Below are positions 9,044 to 18,594 of a DNA stretch of 43,910 bases, in pieces; within the stretch, counting starts at the first letter, position 1; the number at the start of each line of letters is the position of its first letter. A program made the position numbers and the translations under genes. Source of the DNA: Butyrivibrio sp. (lineage in GTDB: Bacteria; Bacillota; Clostridia; Lachnospirales; Lachnospiraceae); assembly GCA_015056495.1 (NCBI GenBank), contig SVGC01000032.1, positions 1 through 43,910 of the forward strand, given 5' to 3'. The notes under the pieces are model-generated. The model was not told where the DNA came from, did not search any database, and saw only the letters and a program-made list of their open reading frames with translations.

Positions 9044-9631
9044 TTGAAAAAGTATTATTTAGCATCAGCATCACCAAGAAGAAAGGAACTGCTTGGAAGT
9101 CTTGGCATTGAGTTCGAGATCATGCCTGCAGTTTCGGAGGAGGTTATAACAGATACAGACCCTGCGAAGGTTGTAGAGAGCCTTTCCAGACAAAAAAGTG
9201 AAGAAATTTTTCATAAAATTTTAACGAATGAAAGCGCTGACATTATTGTAATAGGTGCGGATACCGTTGTATCATATAAGCAGAAAATATTAGGTAAGCC
9301 AAAAGGTACAGATAGTGCAAGGTCTATGATCACAATGCTATCTGGCAATGTTCATCAGGTATTTACAGGCGTAACAGTTATGTACAGACTAAATGGACAG
9401 CAGGGAAGCGTTACCTTCCATAGCAAGACTGATGTAGAAGTATATGAAATGACAGAAAAGGAAATCGAGAGTTATATTTCTACCAGCGAACCATATGATA
9501 AGGCCGGAGGCTACGGCATTCAGGGATTGTTTGGCAGATATGTAAAAGGCATTTCCGGAGATTACAATAATGTAGTTGGACTTCCAATTTCAGAGCTCTA
9601 TCATGTATTAAGTAATCTTGGATTACTGTAA
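9044..9631 (+). CDS. maf: Maf nucleotide pyrophosphatase
   Basis: Maf-family proteins hydrolyse dTTP, UTP and modified nucleotides to monophosphates, as a house-cleaning activity. The 195-residue protein begins YYLASASPRRKELL, has the DTVV motif with GKPKG, and the EPYDKAGGYGIQG motif, all diagnostic of the family. The start is TTG, supported by AGGA at 9032-9035 with 8-nt spacing. It begins 3 nt after the ppk stop and is followed 12 nt later by the acidic-protein gene, consistent with tight translational coupling. Confidence 0.94.
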   Translation: MKKYYLASASPRRKELLGSLGIEFEIMPAVSEEVITDTDPAKVVESLSRQKSEEIFHKILTNESADIIVIGADTVVSYKQKILGKPKGTDSARSMITMLSGNVHQVFTGVTVMYRLNGQQGSVTFHSKTDVEVYEMTEKEIESYISTSEPYDKAGGYGIQGLFGRYVKGISGDYNNVVGLPISELYHVLSNLGLL

Positions 9632-9643
9632 GGAGGAAAACTT

Positions 9644-9898
9644 ATGCGTGAATATGATGATGCTGTTTTACAGTGCTTTCTGGAAAATCAGGGGCAGCTT
9701 TTTCCTGAGAATGTAGCAGACAGTATGGAAGAGGCTGAAGCATTTCTTGAGGATTGCATGGCAGTCGTTGTAGATGGTGCCGATGAAGTTGAGGAATATT
9801 TCGAAGAGACAGGAGTTGATACCGATGGTGGCAATGTCCTTGAGGCTGATGAAGTATTTGATATCGGAGACGGCAGATACCTGATCGTCGAGGGCTAA
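9644..9898 (+). CDS. Small highly acidic protein of unknown function
   Basis: An 84-residue protein with AAGGAGG well placed before the ATG, so it is very probably expressed. The composition is strongly acidic, with runs such as SMEEAEAFLEDC and GADEVEEYFEET, and only three basic residues (R2, R78 and no lysine cluster). It ends with a short beta-like stretch, GDGRYLIVEG. There is no signal peptide or membrane segment. It is the last gene of the operon with ppx, ppk and maf and is followed directly by a terminator. I do not recognise the family. A binding partner or regulator for an operon enzyme is possible but unsupported. Confidence 0.72.
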   Translation: MREYDDAVLQCFLENQGQLFPENVADSMEEAEAFLEDCMAVVVDGADEVEEYFEETGVDTDGGNVLEADEVFDIGDGRYLIVEG

Positions 9899-9927
9899 AC
9901 GTATCATCTTTATATATGGATTTAATG

Positions 9928-9959
9928 GGACTTAGTAGCTGTTTACTAAGTCCTTTTTT
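9928..9959 (+). terminator. Intrinsic terminator of the pheA-ppx-ppk-maf operon
   Basis: Perfect 10-bp stem GGACTTAGTA/TACTAAGTCC (9928-9937 with 9944-9953), 6-nt loop, then six T residues. Confidence 0.93.
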
Positions 9960-9966
9960 AGTGCAG

Positions 9967-10038
9967 TGAGTCAGTGGGGACGTATCAGATTGACTCATTG
10001 CATGCAATGAGTCAATCTGATACGTCCCCACTGACTCA
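9967..10038. repeat. 72-bp perfect palindromic repeat, copy A
   Basis: Two inverted 31-nt units (9967-9997 and 10008-10038) are joined by the linker TTGCATGCAA. Each unit starts TGAGTCA and ends TGACTCA, so each can fold alone as well as with its partner. The whole 72 bp is a perfect inverted repeat. It lies 7 nt after the T-tract of the preceding terminator and 22 nt before the -35 of the pheS leader promoter. The unit core here is GTGGGGACGTATCAGAT. Copies B (18260-18331) and C (27398-27510) share the architecture. REPIN-like; no transposase is present in the window. Confidence 0.92.
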
Positions 10039-10059
10039 AGCATTTCTGCAAGGTCATTC

Positions 10060-10088
10060 TTGACTTTAAGGATTTATATAGCTAAAAT
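10060..10088 (+). promoter_or_regulatory. Sigma-A type promoter of the pheST leader
   Basis: TTGACT (10060-10065), a 17-nt spacer and TAAAAT (10083-10088). The predicted start near 10095 fits the 5' end of the T-box leader. Confidence 0.72.
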
Positions 10089-10094
10089 AATGGA

Positions 10095-10314
10095 TAGTTA
10101 TTCAGATGAAGATGGTGTGTCAGTAGACTGTAAGTAGCCTTGATAGAGAGTCTGTATCGTCGGCTGGAAGTACGGATGAAGAGCTTATAGATGAATTTCA
10201 GCACCGGAGTCTTAATTAAATAGTTAAGTGCAGATCTTTTTACAGATCTGAATTTGGGTGGTACCGCGGGTAAACTCGTCCCATAGCATTTAATAAGTGC
10301 TATGGGATTTTTTT
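10095..10314 (+). promoter_or_regulatory. T-box riboswitch leader, tRNA-Phe specific
   Basis: The conserved T-box TGGTACCGCGG is at 10259-10269, inside the antiterminator region. It is followed by a terminator with stem TCCCATAGCA/TGCTATGGGA (10279-10288 with 10298-10307) and seven T residues (10308-10314). Upstream is a Stem I-like region with GATGAAGATGG near its start and an AGAGAGTC element. The likely specifier is TTC (10197-10199) in the context ATGAATTTCAGC, a Phe codon agreeing with the downstream gene. Uncharged tRNA-Phe should favour antitermination and expression of pheS-pheT. The exact Stem I folding was not computed. Confidence 0.93.
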
Positions 10315-10379
10315 ATACACTGGGAAATTCCTTTGTATTTCCTGGTTTTTCTCATAGCAGATCATAGGAGGAAGGAAAT

Positions 10380-11426
10380 TTGGAAAACAGCGCATTACGT
10401 CAGAAAATTGAAGCAATTCGTGAAGAAATCAAGGCAAATGCCGAGAATCTTGATAGCTCTAAACTTGTTTATGAAATGAAAAAGAGCTTCATGGATAACA
10501 AAACAGGTAAGATCAGTGCCCTTATGAAGGAAATGAAAAATATTCCTGCTGAGGACCGTGCTGAATACGGCAAAAATGTTAATGAATTAAAGCAGTGGGC
10601 TCTTGAGCATTTTGAAGAACTTGACAGAAAGATGAAAGAGAAAGAGCTGCAGCTTAGATATGAAAGTGAAAAGCTTGATGTAACAATGCCTGCAAAGATG
10701 CGTTACACAGGCAATCTTCATCCTGTAACTCAGATGAGAGAGACTCTTATCGACATTTTTGCAGGAATGGGATTTGAAATATATGAAGGCACTGAAATTG
10801 AAAATGACTATTACAATTTCACTGCTCTTAATACTCCAAAGGATCACCCTGCAAGAGATATGCAGGATACATTCTATCTGAGTCCTGAGTTCCTTTTAAG
10901 AACACAGACTTCATCAGGTCAGATCCACGTAATGGAGAACAAGAAGCCACCTATCAAGATCTTATCACCAGGTAAGGTATTCCGTTCAGATGATGATGCA
11001 ACACATTCACCAATGTTCTCACAGATGGAAGGACTTGTAGTTGACAAGAATATCACACTTTGCGACCTTAAGGGTGCTCTTGAGCTCTTTGTTCAGAAGA
11101 TTTATGGAGAAGGTACTACAACAAGACTCCGCCCTTCATACTTCCCATTTACAGAGCCATCTGTAGAAGTTGACTGCAGCTGTTTTGCCTGCGGTGGTAA
11201 GGGATGTAACCTCTGCAAAGGTACTGGCTGGATAGAAGTTCTTGGTGCCGGTGTAGTTAACAAGAAGGTTTTAGAGAACTGTGGAATTGATTCTAACGAA
11301 TATAGCGGTTTTGCATTTGGTATCGGTATTGAACGTACAGCAATGCTTAAATACGGTATCAATAACATTAAGCTCTTGTTTGAGTCAGATCTTGATGTTC
11401 TTAAGCAGATCGATCATTACGAGTAA
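10380..11426 (+). CDS. pheS: Phenylalanyl-tRNA synthetase alpha subunit
   Basis: The alpha chain holds the class II catalytic core that charges tRNA-Phe. The 348-residue protein has an N-terminal coiled-coil arm (about 1-90), the motif 2 region around [18 protein letters not shown], the [18 protein letters not shown] cysteine segment common in Firmicute PheS, and motif 3 [17 protein letters not shown]. The start codon is TTG, fixed by AGGAGG at 10366-10371 with 8-nt spacing. It lies 65 nt after the T-box terminator and 35 nt before pheT, and its expression should respond to tRNA-Phe charging. Confidence 0.97.
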   Translation: MENSALRQKIEAIREEIKANAENLDSSKLVYEMKKSFMDNKTGKISALMKEMKNIPAEDRAEYGKNVNELKQWALEHFEELDRKMKEKELQLRYESEKLDVTMPAKMRYTGNLHPVTQMRETLIDIFAGMGFEIYEGTEIENDYYNFTALNTPKDHPARDMQDTFYLSPEFLLRTQTSSGQIHVMENKKPPIKILSPGKVFRSDDDATHSPMFSQMEGLVVDKNITLCDLKGALELFVQKIYGEGTTTRLRPSYFPFTEPSVEVDCSCFACGGKGCNLCKGTGWIEVLGAGVVNKKVLENCGIDSNEYSGFAFGIGIERTAMLKYGINNIKLLFESDLDVLKQIDHYE

Positions 11427-11461
11427 TCATTTAATTTCTAAAACCATAGGAGGAAGATAAA

Positions 11462-13882
11462 ATGTTAGTACCTTTAAGTTGGCTTAAAGATTTCGTTGAT
11501 ATAGATATAGAACCAAAAGAATTAGAGAAAAAGCTTTTTGACTGCGGTTTCGAAGTTGAAGAGTGTTGGGAAGTTGGTAAGGATGTATCTAAGGTAGTTG
11601 TAGGACAGGTTGAGACCTGCGAGGCTATTCCTGATACACATCTTCACGTATGCAGTGTAAATGCAGGTGAGCATGGAACATTCCAGGTATGCTGCGGAGC
11701 TGATAATGTTCAGGCTGGCGGTAAGTATCCACTTGCTCTTGTAGGTGCATCAGTTATTGAAACTGCCAAGGATCACGTTACAGTTGTTGGTACAGCTACT
11801 ATCAAAAAGGGTAAGCTGCGCGGTTATGATTCAGAAGGTATGCTTTGTTCAGGTGTTGAGCTGGGCGTTAGTGAAGATATGTATCCAGGTGCTGGTTACA
11901 ACGGACTTCTTGTATTCCCTGAGGATACAGAGGTTGGTATTGATGTAAAGCCACTGCTTGGTCTTGATGACTGGATCTTTGACGTATCTATCACTGCTAA
12001 CAGACCTGACTGTCAGAGTATATATGGTCTTGCAAGAGAAGTAGCTGCTGCTCTTGATAAGCCTTTAAAAGAGATCGACCTTAGCTACACAGAGACAGAT
12101 GTAGAAAATGAAGGCTTTAGCGTAACCGTTGAAGCTCCTGATCTGTGCCCAAGATATATCGGACATTATGTATATGATGTCAAGCTTGGAGAGAGCCCTC
12201 TCTGGATGAAGAGAAGACTTGCCATGGTTGGTAACAACTCTATCAATAATATTGTTGATATAACAAACTACATCATGAGAGAGCTTGGTCAGCCAATGCA
12301 TGCTTTCGATGGCAACTTCCTTGAAGACAATAAGATTGTTGTCAGACGTGCAAAAGACGGCGAGAAGATAGTTACTCTTGATGAAAATGAATTTGAACTT
12401 ACATCAGATAATCTTGTTATCTGCGATGGTAAAAAGCCTGTAGCTCTTGCAGGTATCATGGGTGGTCTTAATTCAGAGATCCGTGATACAACTACAACAG
12501 TTACTTTTGAAGCTGCCAAGTTTATGCGTGATAATATCCGTAAGAGCTCAAGAGCTCTGGGTCAGTCATCTGATTCATCAGCTGCTTTTTCAAAGGGTGT
12601 TTACGAATATACAACTGTTATCGCCATGAAGAGAGCACTTCACCTTATTGAGCAGCTTGGTGCCGGTAAAGTATCTAAGACTCATGTAGATATCAACACA
12701 GGCAACAGCCTTGAAAAGAAGGAAATGAAGGCTTCTATCAAGCGCGTTAATGGTGTACTTGGTATTGAAGTTCCTGAAAACGAGATCAAGAGAATACTTA
12801 CAAATCTTAATTTTGAGCCTGAAATAAATGGTGATGAGCTTACTATCAAGGTTCCTGCATATCGTGAAGATATGGAAGATTATCCTGATATTGCTGAAGA
12901 GCTTATCCGTATGTATGGCTATGACCACGTACAGCCTACATTCCTTAAAAATGCCAACGTAACAATGGGCGGCAGAAATTTAAGACAGAAGACAGAGCTT
13001 AAGATCAAGAGAGCTCTTTGTGCTCAGGGTGCATTTGAATGTATGCATTATTCATTCTTTTCACCAAGTGATCTTGACCTTCTCAGATTTGCTGATGATG
13101 CAGCAGAGAGAAATGCTATAAGGATCCTTAATCCGATCAATGAAGATCTCTCTCTTATGAGAACAACTCTTGCAGCACAGATGATCCATGCAATTGCAAG
13201 AAACCAGAAGAAGGGTACTCTTGAAGGAAGATTGTTTGAACTTGGAAACAGATTTATTCCTAAGTCACTTCCTCTTACTGATTATCCTGAAGAAAAGGCA
13301 ACTCTCTGCATAGGTATCTTTGGTGAAGGAGAAGATATCTTCACATTAAAGGGACTTGCTGAAAATGTTGCAGATGCTCTTCATGTAAACTTTAAGTATG
13401 AGACAACTACAAAGACATTTTTACATCCATACAGAGCAGCCAAGATCACATGTGAAGGTGAAGAGGTTGGATATCTTGGACAGATCACATATGAGATCCA
13501 GGATGATACAGATATGAGAATTCCTGCATATATCTGTGAGATTGACCTGTCTGTTCTTAGCAAATGGTATGGCAAGACTCCTGTATTTGCACCACTTTCA
13601 AAGTTTGCTACTGTTAAGCGTGACCTTGCTCTTATCATGGACAAGACAGTTACCTGTGGAGAAGTTGAAGATGCTATCTACGGCTCATGCAAGTATATAA
13701 CAGATGTTAAGCTCTTTGATGTTTATGAAGGACTTCCAATTCCTCCAACAAAGAAGAGTATGGCATTTACAATTACATTTACTCCAAAGGATGAGGAACT
13801 TACAGATGAAGCAGTCAGCGGATATGTAGATAAGATGCTCAGAAAACTTTCATTTACAATGGGCATTGAGATCCGTAGCTGA
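11462..13882 (+). CDS. pheT: Phenylalanyl-tRNA synthetase beta subunit
   Basis: The beta chain completes the (alpha-beta)2 enzyme and carries the editing domain. The 806 residues match the full bacterial form: an N-terminal EMAP-like tRNA-binding domain (about 40-155), a B3/B4 editing region (about 210-390, with GIMGGLNSEI), a B5 domain (about 400-475), a catalytic-like domain, and the C-terminal anticodon-binding FDX-ACB domain (about 710-806). AGGAGG precedes the ATG. It is the second gene of the T-box-controlled operon. No clear terminator follows, so read-through into the M18 peptidase gene is possible. Confidence 0.97.
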   Translation: MLVPLSWLKDFVDIDIEPKELEKKLFDCGFEVEECWEVGKDVSKVVVGQVETCEAIPDTHLHVCSVNAGEHGTFQVCCGADNVQAGGKYPLALVGASVIETAKDHVTVVGTATIKKGKLRGYDSEGMLCSGVELGVSEDMYPGAGYNGLLVFPEDTEVGIDVKPLLGLDDWIFDVSITANRPDCQSIYGLAREVAAALDKPLKEIDLSYTETDVENEGFSVTVEAPDLCPRYIGHYVYDVKLGESPLWMKRRLAMVGNNSINNIVDITNYIMRELGQPMHAFDGNFLEDNKIVVRRAKDGEKIVTLDENEFELTSDNLVICDGKKPVALAGIMGGLNSEIRDTTTTVTFEAAKFMRDNIRKSSRALGQSSDSSAAFSKGVYEYTTVIAMKRALHLIEQLGAGKVSKTHVDINTGNSLEKKEMKASIKRVNGVLGIEVPENEIKRILTNLNFEPEINGDELTIKVPAYREDMEDYPDIAEELIRMYGYDHVQPTFLKNANVTMGGRNLRQKTELKIKRALCAQGAFECMHYSFFSPSDLDLLRFADDAAERNAIRILNPINEDLSLMRTTLAAQMIHAIARNQKKGTLEGRLFELGNRFIPKSLPLTDYPEEKATLCIGIFGEGEDIFTLKGLAENVADALHVNFKYETTTKTFLHPYRAAKITCEGEEVGYLGQITYEIQDDTDMRIPAYICEIDLSVLSKWYGKTPVFAPLSKFATVKRDLALIMDKTVTCGEVEDAIYGSCKYITDVKLFDVYEGLPIPPTKKSMAFTITFTPKDEELTDEAVSGYVDKMLRKLSFTMGIEIRS

Positions 13883-13944
13883 TTGATTATATATTAAATT
13901 AGCTGCGAAATCATCGTGGCATGTTAAGAAAGAGGGTAGTATAT

Positions 13945-15447
13945 ATGTTAAGAAAAAATACTTGGGCAACATATGATGCCAAAAAAGTAAAAGAAGCTGA
14001 GAAATTTGCTGAAGATTATAAGAATTTCCTTAACAATTCAAAGACAGAGCGTGAAGCTATTGACAGTATTGTTAATGAGATCACAGCTGCAGGATATGTA
14101 GAGCTTAAGACTCTTATCGGCGGTAAGAAGAAACTTAAGAAGGGTGACAAGGTATATAGCGTATGGATGAACAAGTCTATCGTTATGTTCCAGATTGGTT
14201 CTGAGCCACTTGAAAATGGTCTTAATATCCTTGGCGCACACATTGATTCTCCACGTATTGATGTAAAGCAGAATCCTTTATATGAGGATACAGGAATTGC
14301 TTACCTTGATACTCACTATTATGGTGGTATCAAAAAGTACCTCTTTGTTGCACTTCCACTTGCTATTCACGGTGTTGTAGTTAAGAAGGATGGAACAACA
14401 GCAGTTCTTAATGTAGGTGAAGATGAAGATGATCCAGTATTCTTTATTTCAGATCTTCTTATCCACTTATCAGCAGATCAGATGAGCAAGAGCGCAGCTA
14501 AGGTTGTTGAAGGTGAAGCTCTTGACCTTGTTATCGGTAATAAGCCTTTCATCATTGAAAACGATGAAGAGAAGGCTGCAAAGAAGGCAAAGAAGGCTTC
14601 TAAGCTTACAGCTGGTCAGCAGTATGCGTTAGATGCTGAAGAATATGAAGGCAAAGAAAACAAGAAGGTAAGTGGTGCAGTTAAGAGAGGAATCCTTGCT
14701 ATCCTTAAAGATAACTATGGTATTGAAGAGGAAGATTTCCTTTCAGCTGAGCTTGAGATCGTTCCAGCTGGTAAAGCAAGAGATGCCGGATTTGATCGTT
14801 CTATGATCCTTGGTTATGGTCAGGATGACAGAGTATGTGCTTATCCTTCAATGAGAGCTATCCTTCAGGCTAAGAACATCAAGAGAACTGCTTGCTGCAT
14901 CCTTGTTGATAAGGAAGAGATTGGTAGCGTTGGTGCCACAGGTATGCAGTCTAAGTTCTTTGAAAACGCTGTAGCTGAGCTTATGAATCTCTGCGGACAG
15001 TACAATGATCTTGCACTTAGAAGATGTCTTGCTAATTCATGCATGCTTTCTTCTGACGTTAGTGCCGGATTTGATCCAATGTATGCATCAGCTTTTGAAA
15101 AGAAGAATGCAGCTATCATGGGCGGTGGACTTGTATTTAACAAGTTTACAGGTGCTCGTGGTAAGTCAGGTTCTAATGATGCCAATGCAGAATATATTGC
15201 ACACATCAGAGCAGCATTTGAAAAGGATGGAATCAACTTCCAGACAGCTGAACTTGGTAAAGTAGACGTAGGTGGCGGCGGAACAATCGCTTATATCCTT
15301 GCTCTTTATGGAATGAACGTAATAGATAGTGGTGTTGCAGTTCTTAACATGCACGCTCCATGGGAAGCTACATCAAAAGCAGATATCTATGAGTCACTTC
15401 GTGGTTATACATCATTCCTTGAGAATGTAGATTTTAGAAATGAGTAA
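13945..15447 (+). CDS. M18 family aminopeptidase
   Basis: A cytoplasmic zinc aminopeptidase of the M18 (aspartyl aminopeptidase/aminopeptidase I) family, removing N-terminal residues from peptides. The 500-residue protein shows the metal-binding motif [16 protein letters not shown], the catalytic [15 protein letters not shown] and the [12 protein letters not shown] segment. A lysine/alanine-rich insert near residues 205-225 ([13 protein letters not shown]) looks like a surface loop. Two near-identical starts exist: ATGTTAAGAAA occurs at 13921 and at 13945. The second is chosen because AGAGGG (13931-13936) sits 8 nt before it. The queA frame overlaps its last 8 nt. Confidence 0.93.
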   Translation: MLRKNTWATYDAKKVKEAEKFAEDYKNFLNNSKTEREAIDSIVNEITAAGYVELKTLIGGKKKLKKGDKVYSVWMNKSIVMFQIGSEPLENGLNILGAHIDSPRIDVKQNPLYEDTGIAYLDTHYYGGIKKYLFVALPLAIHGVVVKKDGTTAVLNVGEDEDDPVFFISDLLIHLSADQMSKSAAKVVEGEALDLVIGNKPFIIENDEEKAAKKAKKASKLTAGQQYALDAEEYEGKENKKVSGAVKRGILAILKDNYGIEEEDFLSAELEIVPAGKARDAGFDRSMILGYGQDDRVCAYPSMRAILQAKNIKRTACCILVDKEEIGSVGATGMQSKFFENAVAELMNLCGQYNDLALRRCLANSCMLSSDVSAGFDPMYASAFEKKNAAIMGGGLVFNKFTGARGKSGSNDANAEYIAHIRAAFEKDGINFQTAELGKVDVGGGGTIAYILALYGMNVIDSGVAVLNMHAPWEATSKADIYESLRGYTSFLENVDFRNE

Positions 15448-16519
15448 TGTAATGTCAGATTTAAATGAAAATAAAAATGATGAAATGCTGGGACTTCGTA
15501 CCAGTGATTACTATTTTGATCTGCCACAGGAACTGATAGCTCAGGATCCTCTTATGCAGAGAGAAAATTGTAGGCTTCTTGTTCTTGATAAGGAGACCGG
15601 AGAAGTAGAACATCACATTTTTAAAGAGATAATCAATTATCTCGAGCCTGGTGATTGCCTTGTACTTAATAATACCAAGGTAATCCCTGCAAGACTTCTT
15701 GGCGTCAAAAAGGATACAGGAGCTTCTGTTGAGATCCTGCTCCTTAAGAGACGTGAGGCTGATGTCTGGGAGACTCTTGTTAAACCTGGAAAGAAACTTA
15801 AGCCCGGTGCTGTCGCCGTATTTGGTGACGGACTGCTGGAGGCTGAGATTCTTGATGTGGTTGAAGAGGGTAATAGACTTGTAAAGTTCAAATATGAAGG
15901 TATCTGGGAAGAGGTTCTGGATAAGCTTGGAGAGATGCCACTTCCTCCATACATCACACATAAGCTTCAGGATAGAAACATGTATCAGACAGTTTATGCC
16001 AAGTATGAGGGATCAGCTGCAGCTCCAACTGCAGGACTTCACTTTACGACCCAGCTTTTGGAGGATATACAGGCCAAGGGAGTAGATCTTGCCTATGTAA
16101 CTCTCCATGTTGGACTTGGTACTTTCAGACCTGTGAAAGTAGACAATGTTCTTGAGCATCACATGCATACTGAATGGTATCAGGTGACTCAGGAAGCTGC
16201 TGATAAGATCAATAGAGCAAAGGATACAGGACATAAAGTGATATGTGTTGGTACTACCAGCTGCAGGACTATTGAAAGTGCTGCTGACGAAAATGGAAGA
16301 CTCCACGAGTGCTCTGATAATACCTCAATATTTATTTATCCTGGTTACAAGTTTAAGGTTCTGGATAGACTTATTACAAATTTCCATCTTCCTGAATCAA
16401 CTCTTGTTATGCTGGTATCAGCGCTTGCAGGCAGAGAACATGTTCTTAGTGCATATGAAGAAGCTATTAAAGAAAGATACAGATTCTTTAGCTTTGGAGA
16501 TGCGATGTTCATTAAATAA
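15440..16519 (+). CDS. queA: S-adenosylmethionine:tRNA ribosyltransferase-isomerase
   Basis: QueA transfers and isomerises the ribosyl group of S-adenosylmethionine onto preQ1-tRNA, giving epoxyqueuosine in the tRNA anticodon. Motifs are [46 protein letters not shown] and [18 protein letters not shown]. The ATG at 15440 overlaps the upstream stop by 8 nt and gives 359 residues. The family normally starts just before the TSD motif, and the ATG at 15485 would give 344 residues, closer to the usual length. None of the candidate starts has a strong ribosome-binding site, so the start is unsettled while the identity is firm. Confidence 0.95.
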   Translation: MSNVMSDLNENKNDEMLGLRTSDYYFDLPQELIAQDPLMQRENCRLLVLDKETGEVEHHIFKEIINYLEPGDCLVLNNTKVIPARLLGVKKDTGASVEILLLKRREADVWETLVKPGKKLKPGAVAVFGDGLLEAEILDVVEEGNRLVKFKYEGIWEEVLDKLGEMPLPPYITHKLQDRNMYQTVYAKYEGSAAAPTAGLHFTTQLLEDIQAKGVDLAYVTLHVGLGTFRPVKVDNVLEHHMHTEWYQVTQEAADKINRAKDTGHKVICVGTTSCRTIESAADENGRLHECSDNTSIFIYPGYKFKVLDRLITNFHLPESTLVMLVSALAGREHVLSAYEEAIKERYRFFSFGDAMFIK

Positions 16520-16563
16520 CTTATAGCTTTATAATCAATAGTCTAATACAAGTATTACAACAC

Positions 16564-16592
16564 AAAACCAGGCTTTTCATAGTCTGGTTTTT
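16564..16592 (+). terminator. Intrinsic terminator after queA
   Basis: Stem AAAACCAG/CTGGTTTT (16564-16571 with 16584-16591), 12-nt loop, with a T-rich tail continuing into TTGTTTATTG. Confidence 0.8.
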
Positions 16593-16609
16593 GTTTATTG
16601 TTAATTGTA

Positions 16610-16639
16610 TTGCGGAAAAGTGTTTAACTTTGATACAAT
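16610..16639 (+). promoter_or_regulatory. Candidate promoter for the SpoIIE-type phosphatase gene
   Basis: TTGCGG (16610-16615), an 18-nt spacer and TACAAT (16634-16639). Position fits a start near 16646, 27 nt ahead of the ATG at 16673. Confidence 0.45.
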
Positions 16640-16672
16640 TTAGGTTAGAGATCATATGATTTGAGGGGAAAT

Positions 16673-18259
16673 ATGAGAAGAAAAAATAGGAAAAAATGGG
16701 GCATTAATAGGAAAATTCTTACAGGGATTATTGTTCTTACACTTTTTATTAGTATCAGTTCCTGTGTAGGCGGAGCTCTGATATTTGATAAGGTCATACA
16801 AAAGCTGTATAACGACAAGGGTTATGTTATCGCCAATATCATCCTGAATGATATTGATCATGATAAGATTGCTGAATATGTAAGAACCTGGGAAGAAGAT
16901 GAGTACTATGATGAGATGGTGAAGTATCTAAAGTCGATAGAACAGGCAACAGATGCTGCATACATATATATTGCTGTCCCCTATGAAGATCATACCATGC
17001 GATATGTGTATGATACCGGTACTTATATGGGAGATACTGACCCTATCGCAGCTTCTTTTGATGAGATCTGGCAGGCTTATACACAAGGTACAAGACCAAA
17101 GAGTTATCTTGTCAGAAATTCTAAAAAATATGGTTCACTTACTTCCAGTTGCCTGCCTGTAATAGACAGTAATGGTGACGTGGTAGCCCTTCTTTTTGTT
17201 GATACCTATATGGAAGTGATCTGGTCATCTCTAAATAGCTATATCAGTAGCATGGTTCTCATATCGTTAGTTCTTCTGGCTGTATTTTGTATCCTTAACT
17301 GGTATCTTATCCGTAAAAACATCATTGATCCTATTTTGACTATAAGAAAAAGTGTCAGAAATTTTTCTGCTAATAATGGAACGTCGGATGATACCTTGAG
17401 ATATATCAGGACAGATGATGAGCTTGAAGATCTGGCTAGCGCAGTTGATAAGATGGAAAAAGATATCTTGAAATATATAGATAATATCCAATCGATCACT
17501 GCCGAAAAAGAACGAATCGGTGCTGAGCTGAATATTGCAACAAGGATCCAGGCTGATATGCTTCCAAGGATTTTTCCGCCATTTCCTGATAGACATGAAT
17601 TTGATATATATGCAACTATGACCCCTGCCAAGGAGGTAGGTGGAGACTTCTACGATTTCTTTTTCCTGGATAAAGATCACCTGGCACTGGTTATGGCAGA
17701 TGTTTCTGGCAAAGGTGTTCCTGCGGCCTTATTTATGGTCATTACCAAGACTCTTATAAAAAACAGGACCATTATAACTAAAGACTATTCTCCAGCTGAT
17801 ATTCTTACAGATGTAAATAATCAGTTATGTGAGGGAAATGATGCGGAACTGTTTGTTACAGTATGGATGTGTATCATCGATATTTCTACCGGCAAATGTG
17901 TGATTGCCAACGCAGGCCATGAACATCCTGCTTTAAAGAGAAAAGATGGCAGCTATGAGCTTGTAGTGTATAAACACTCATCACCTGTAGCAACCATAGA
18001 AAATATCAGGTTTTCTGAACATGAATTTGAGCTGTTTCCTGGTGATAGTATTTTTGTTTACACAGATGGCGTAGCTGAAGCAACTAATGCAGAAAATGAG
18101 TTGTTTGGAACAGACAGAATGCTTGCTGCTCTTAATAAAGACCCAGAAGTAGATGCCCGGACGCTGCTTAAAAATGTTAAAGATGATATTGATAACTTTG
18201 TTGGGAATGCGCCTCAGTTTGATGACATAACAATGCTTGGCTTTAGATACTTTGGATAA
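16673..18259 (+). CDS. Membrane sensor phosphatase, HAMP + SpoIIE-type PP2C
   Basis: A membrane receptor whose output is a PP2C-like serine/threonine phosphatase of the RsbU/SpoIIE kind, which usually acts on anti-anti-sigma proteins. The 528 residues run: TM1 (about 14-36), an extracellular sensor region (about 40-188), TM2 (about 190-212), HAMP linker (about 212-268), and the phosphatase domain (about 300-528). Metal-binding acidic motifs are visible: GGDFYDFF, VMADVSGKGVPAAL, YTDGVAEATN and QFDDITML. The ATG at 16673 has AGGGG upstream; a TTG at 16661 is less likely. No RsbV/RsbW-like partner is in the window. Palindromic repeat copy B begins directly after the stop codon. Confidence 0.9.
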   Translation: MRRKNRKKWGINRKILTGIIVLTLFISISSCVGGALIFDKVIQKLYNDKGYVIANIILNDIDHDKIAEYVRTWEEDEYYDEMVKYLKSIEQATDAAYIYIAVPYEDHTMRYVYDTGTYMGDTDPIAASFDEIWQAYTQGTRPKSYLVRNSKKYGSLTSSCLPVIDSNGDVVALLFVDTYMEVIWSSLNSYISSMVLISLVLLAVFCILNWYLIRKNIIDPILTIRKSVRNFSANNGTSDDTLRYIRTDDELEDLASAVDKMEKDILKYIDNIQSITAEKERIGAELNIATRIQADMLPRIFPPFPDRHEFDIYATMTPAKEVGGDFYDFFFLDKDHLALVMADVSGKGVPAALFMVITKTLIKNRTIITKDYSPADILTDVNNQLCEGNDAELFVTVWMCIIDISTGKCVIANAGHEHPALKRKDGSYELVVYKHSSPVATIENIRFSEHEFELFPGDSIFVYTDGVAEATNAENELFGTDRMLAALNKDPEVDARTLLKNVKDDIDNFVGNAPQFDDITMLGFRYFG

Positions 18260-18331
18260 TGAGTCACCGGGGACGTATCAATTTGACTCATTGTGCACAA
18301 TGAGTCAAATTGATACGTCCCCGGTGACTCG
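18260..18331. repeat. 72-bp palindromic repeat, copy B
   Basis: Two inverted 31-nt units (18260-18290 and 18301-18331) are joined by TTGTGCACAA. Positions 18261-18330 form a perfect 70-bp inverted repeat; the outermost pair is T against G. The core is CCGGGGACGTATCAATT, flanked by TGAGTCA and TGACTCA. The element starts on the nucleotide right after the TAA stop of the phosphatase gene and lies before that gene's terminator, so it would be in the 3' untranslated RNA. Same architecture as copies A and C. Confidence 0.92.
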
Positions 18332-18346
18332 TTTAAGGAAATATAA

Positions 18347-18384
18347 AAAGCAGTTGGTTAATTGTGATATGAACCAACTGCTTT
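18347..18384. terminator. Bidirectional terminator
   Basis: Perfect 13-bp stem AAAGCAGTTGGTT/AACCAACTGCTTT (18347-18359 with 18372-18384), 12-nt loop. It is followed on the plus strand by GTTTTA and on the minus strand by CTTTTTATATTT. It can serve the phosphatase gene and the minus-strand small gene at 18403. Confidence 0.82.
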
Positions 18385-18402
18385 GTTTTATTAGTTATAG
18401 TG

Positions 18403-18594
18403 TCAGGATGCTCTGTAAGATCTAAATACCAGTTCATCCATACTGGAGACGCGTAGCTTCTCACGCTCGCTGTCGCTCATGTCGACCCCGCTAACAAATT
18501 CGAAGAGATCTTTTAATTCCTCCTTTGACTTCCAACCATTTCTGATCAGGCTGATGACTTCGTTAGCAGTGTATTTACGCGTCGTATAATACAT
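18403..18594 (-). CDS. Small hypothetical protein, 63 aa
   Basis: The function is unknown and I do not recognise the family. The start ATG at 18594 is preceded on the minus strand by a strong GGGGGAA site at about 7-nt spacing, and the gene is followed by a shared terminator, so it looks real. The protein is soluble and mixed in charge (begins MYYTTRKYTANEVISL, ends VFRSYRAS). The region ANEVISLIRNGWKSKEELKDLFEFV is probably helical. There is no cysteine or signal peptide. It stands alone, with about 400 nt of non-coding DNA upstream. Confidence 0.6.
   Translation of the reverse strand: MYYTTRKYTANEVISLIRNGWKSKEELKDLFEFVSGVDMSDSEREKLRVSSMDELVFRSYRAS

Noticed and set aside
9642..10043. Minus-strand open frame of 133 codons spanning the acidic gene and repeat copy A
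   Set aside because: It is antisense to a well-supported gene and runs through a palindrome. A similar peptide arises at 18237-18425 only because the same repeat is translated.
10297..10479. Plus-strand open frame ahead of and into pheS
   Set aside because: It begins in the T-box terminator and overlaps pheS in another frame.
18237..18425. Plus-strand open frame through repeat copy B
   Set aside because: No ribosome-binding site; the product is translated repeat and terminator.
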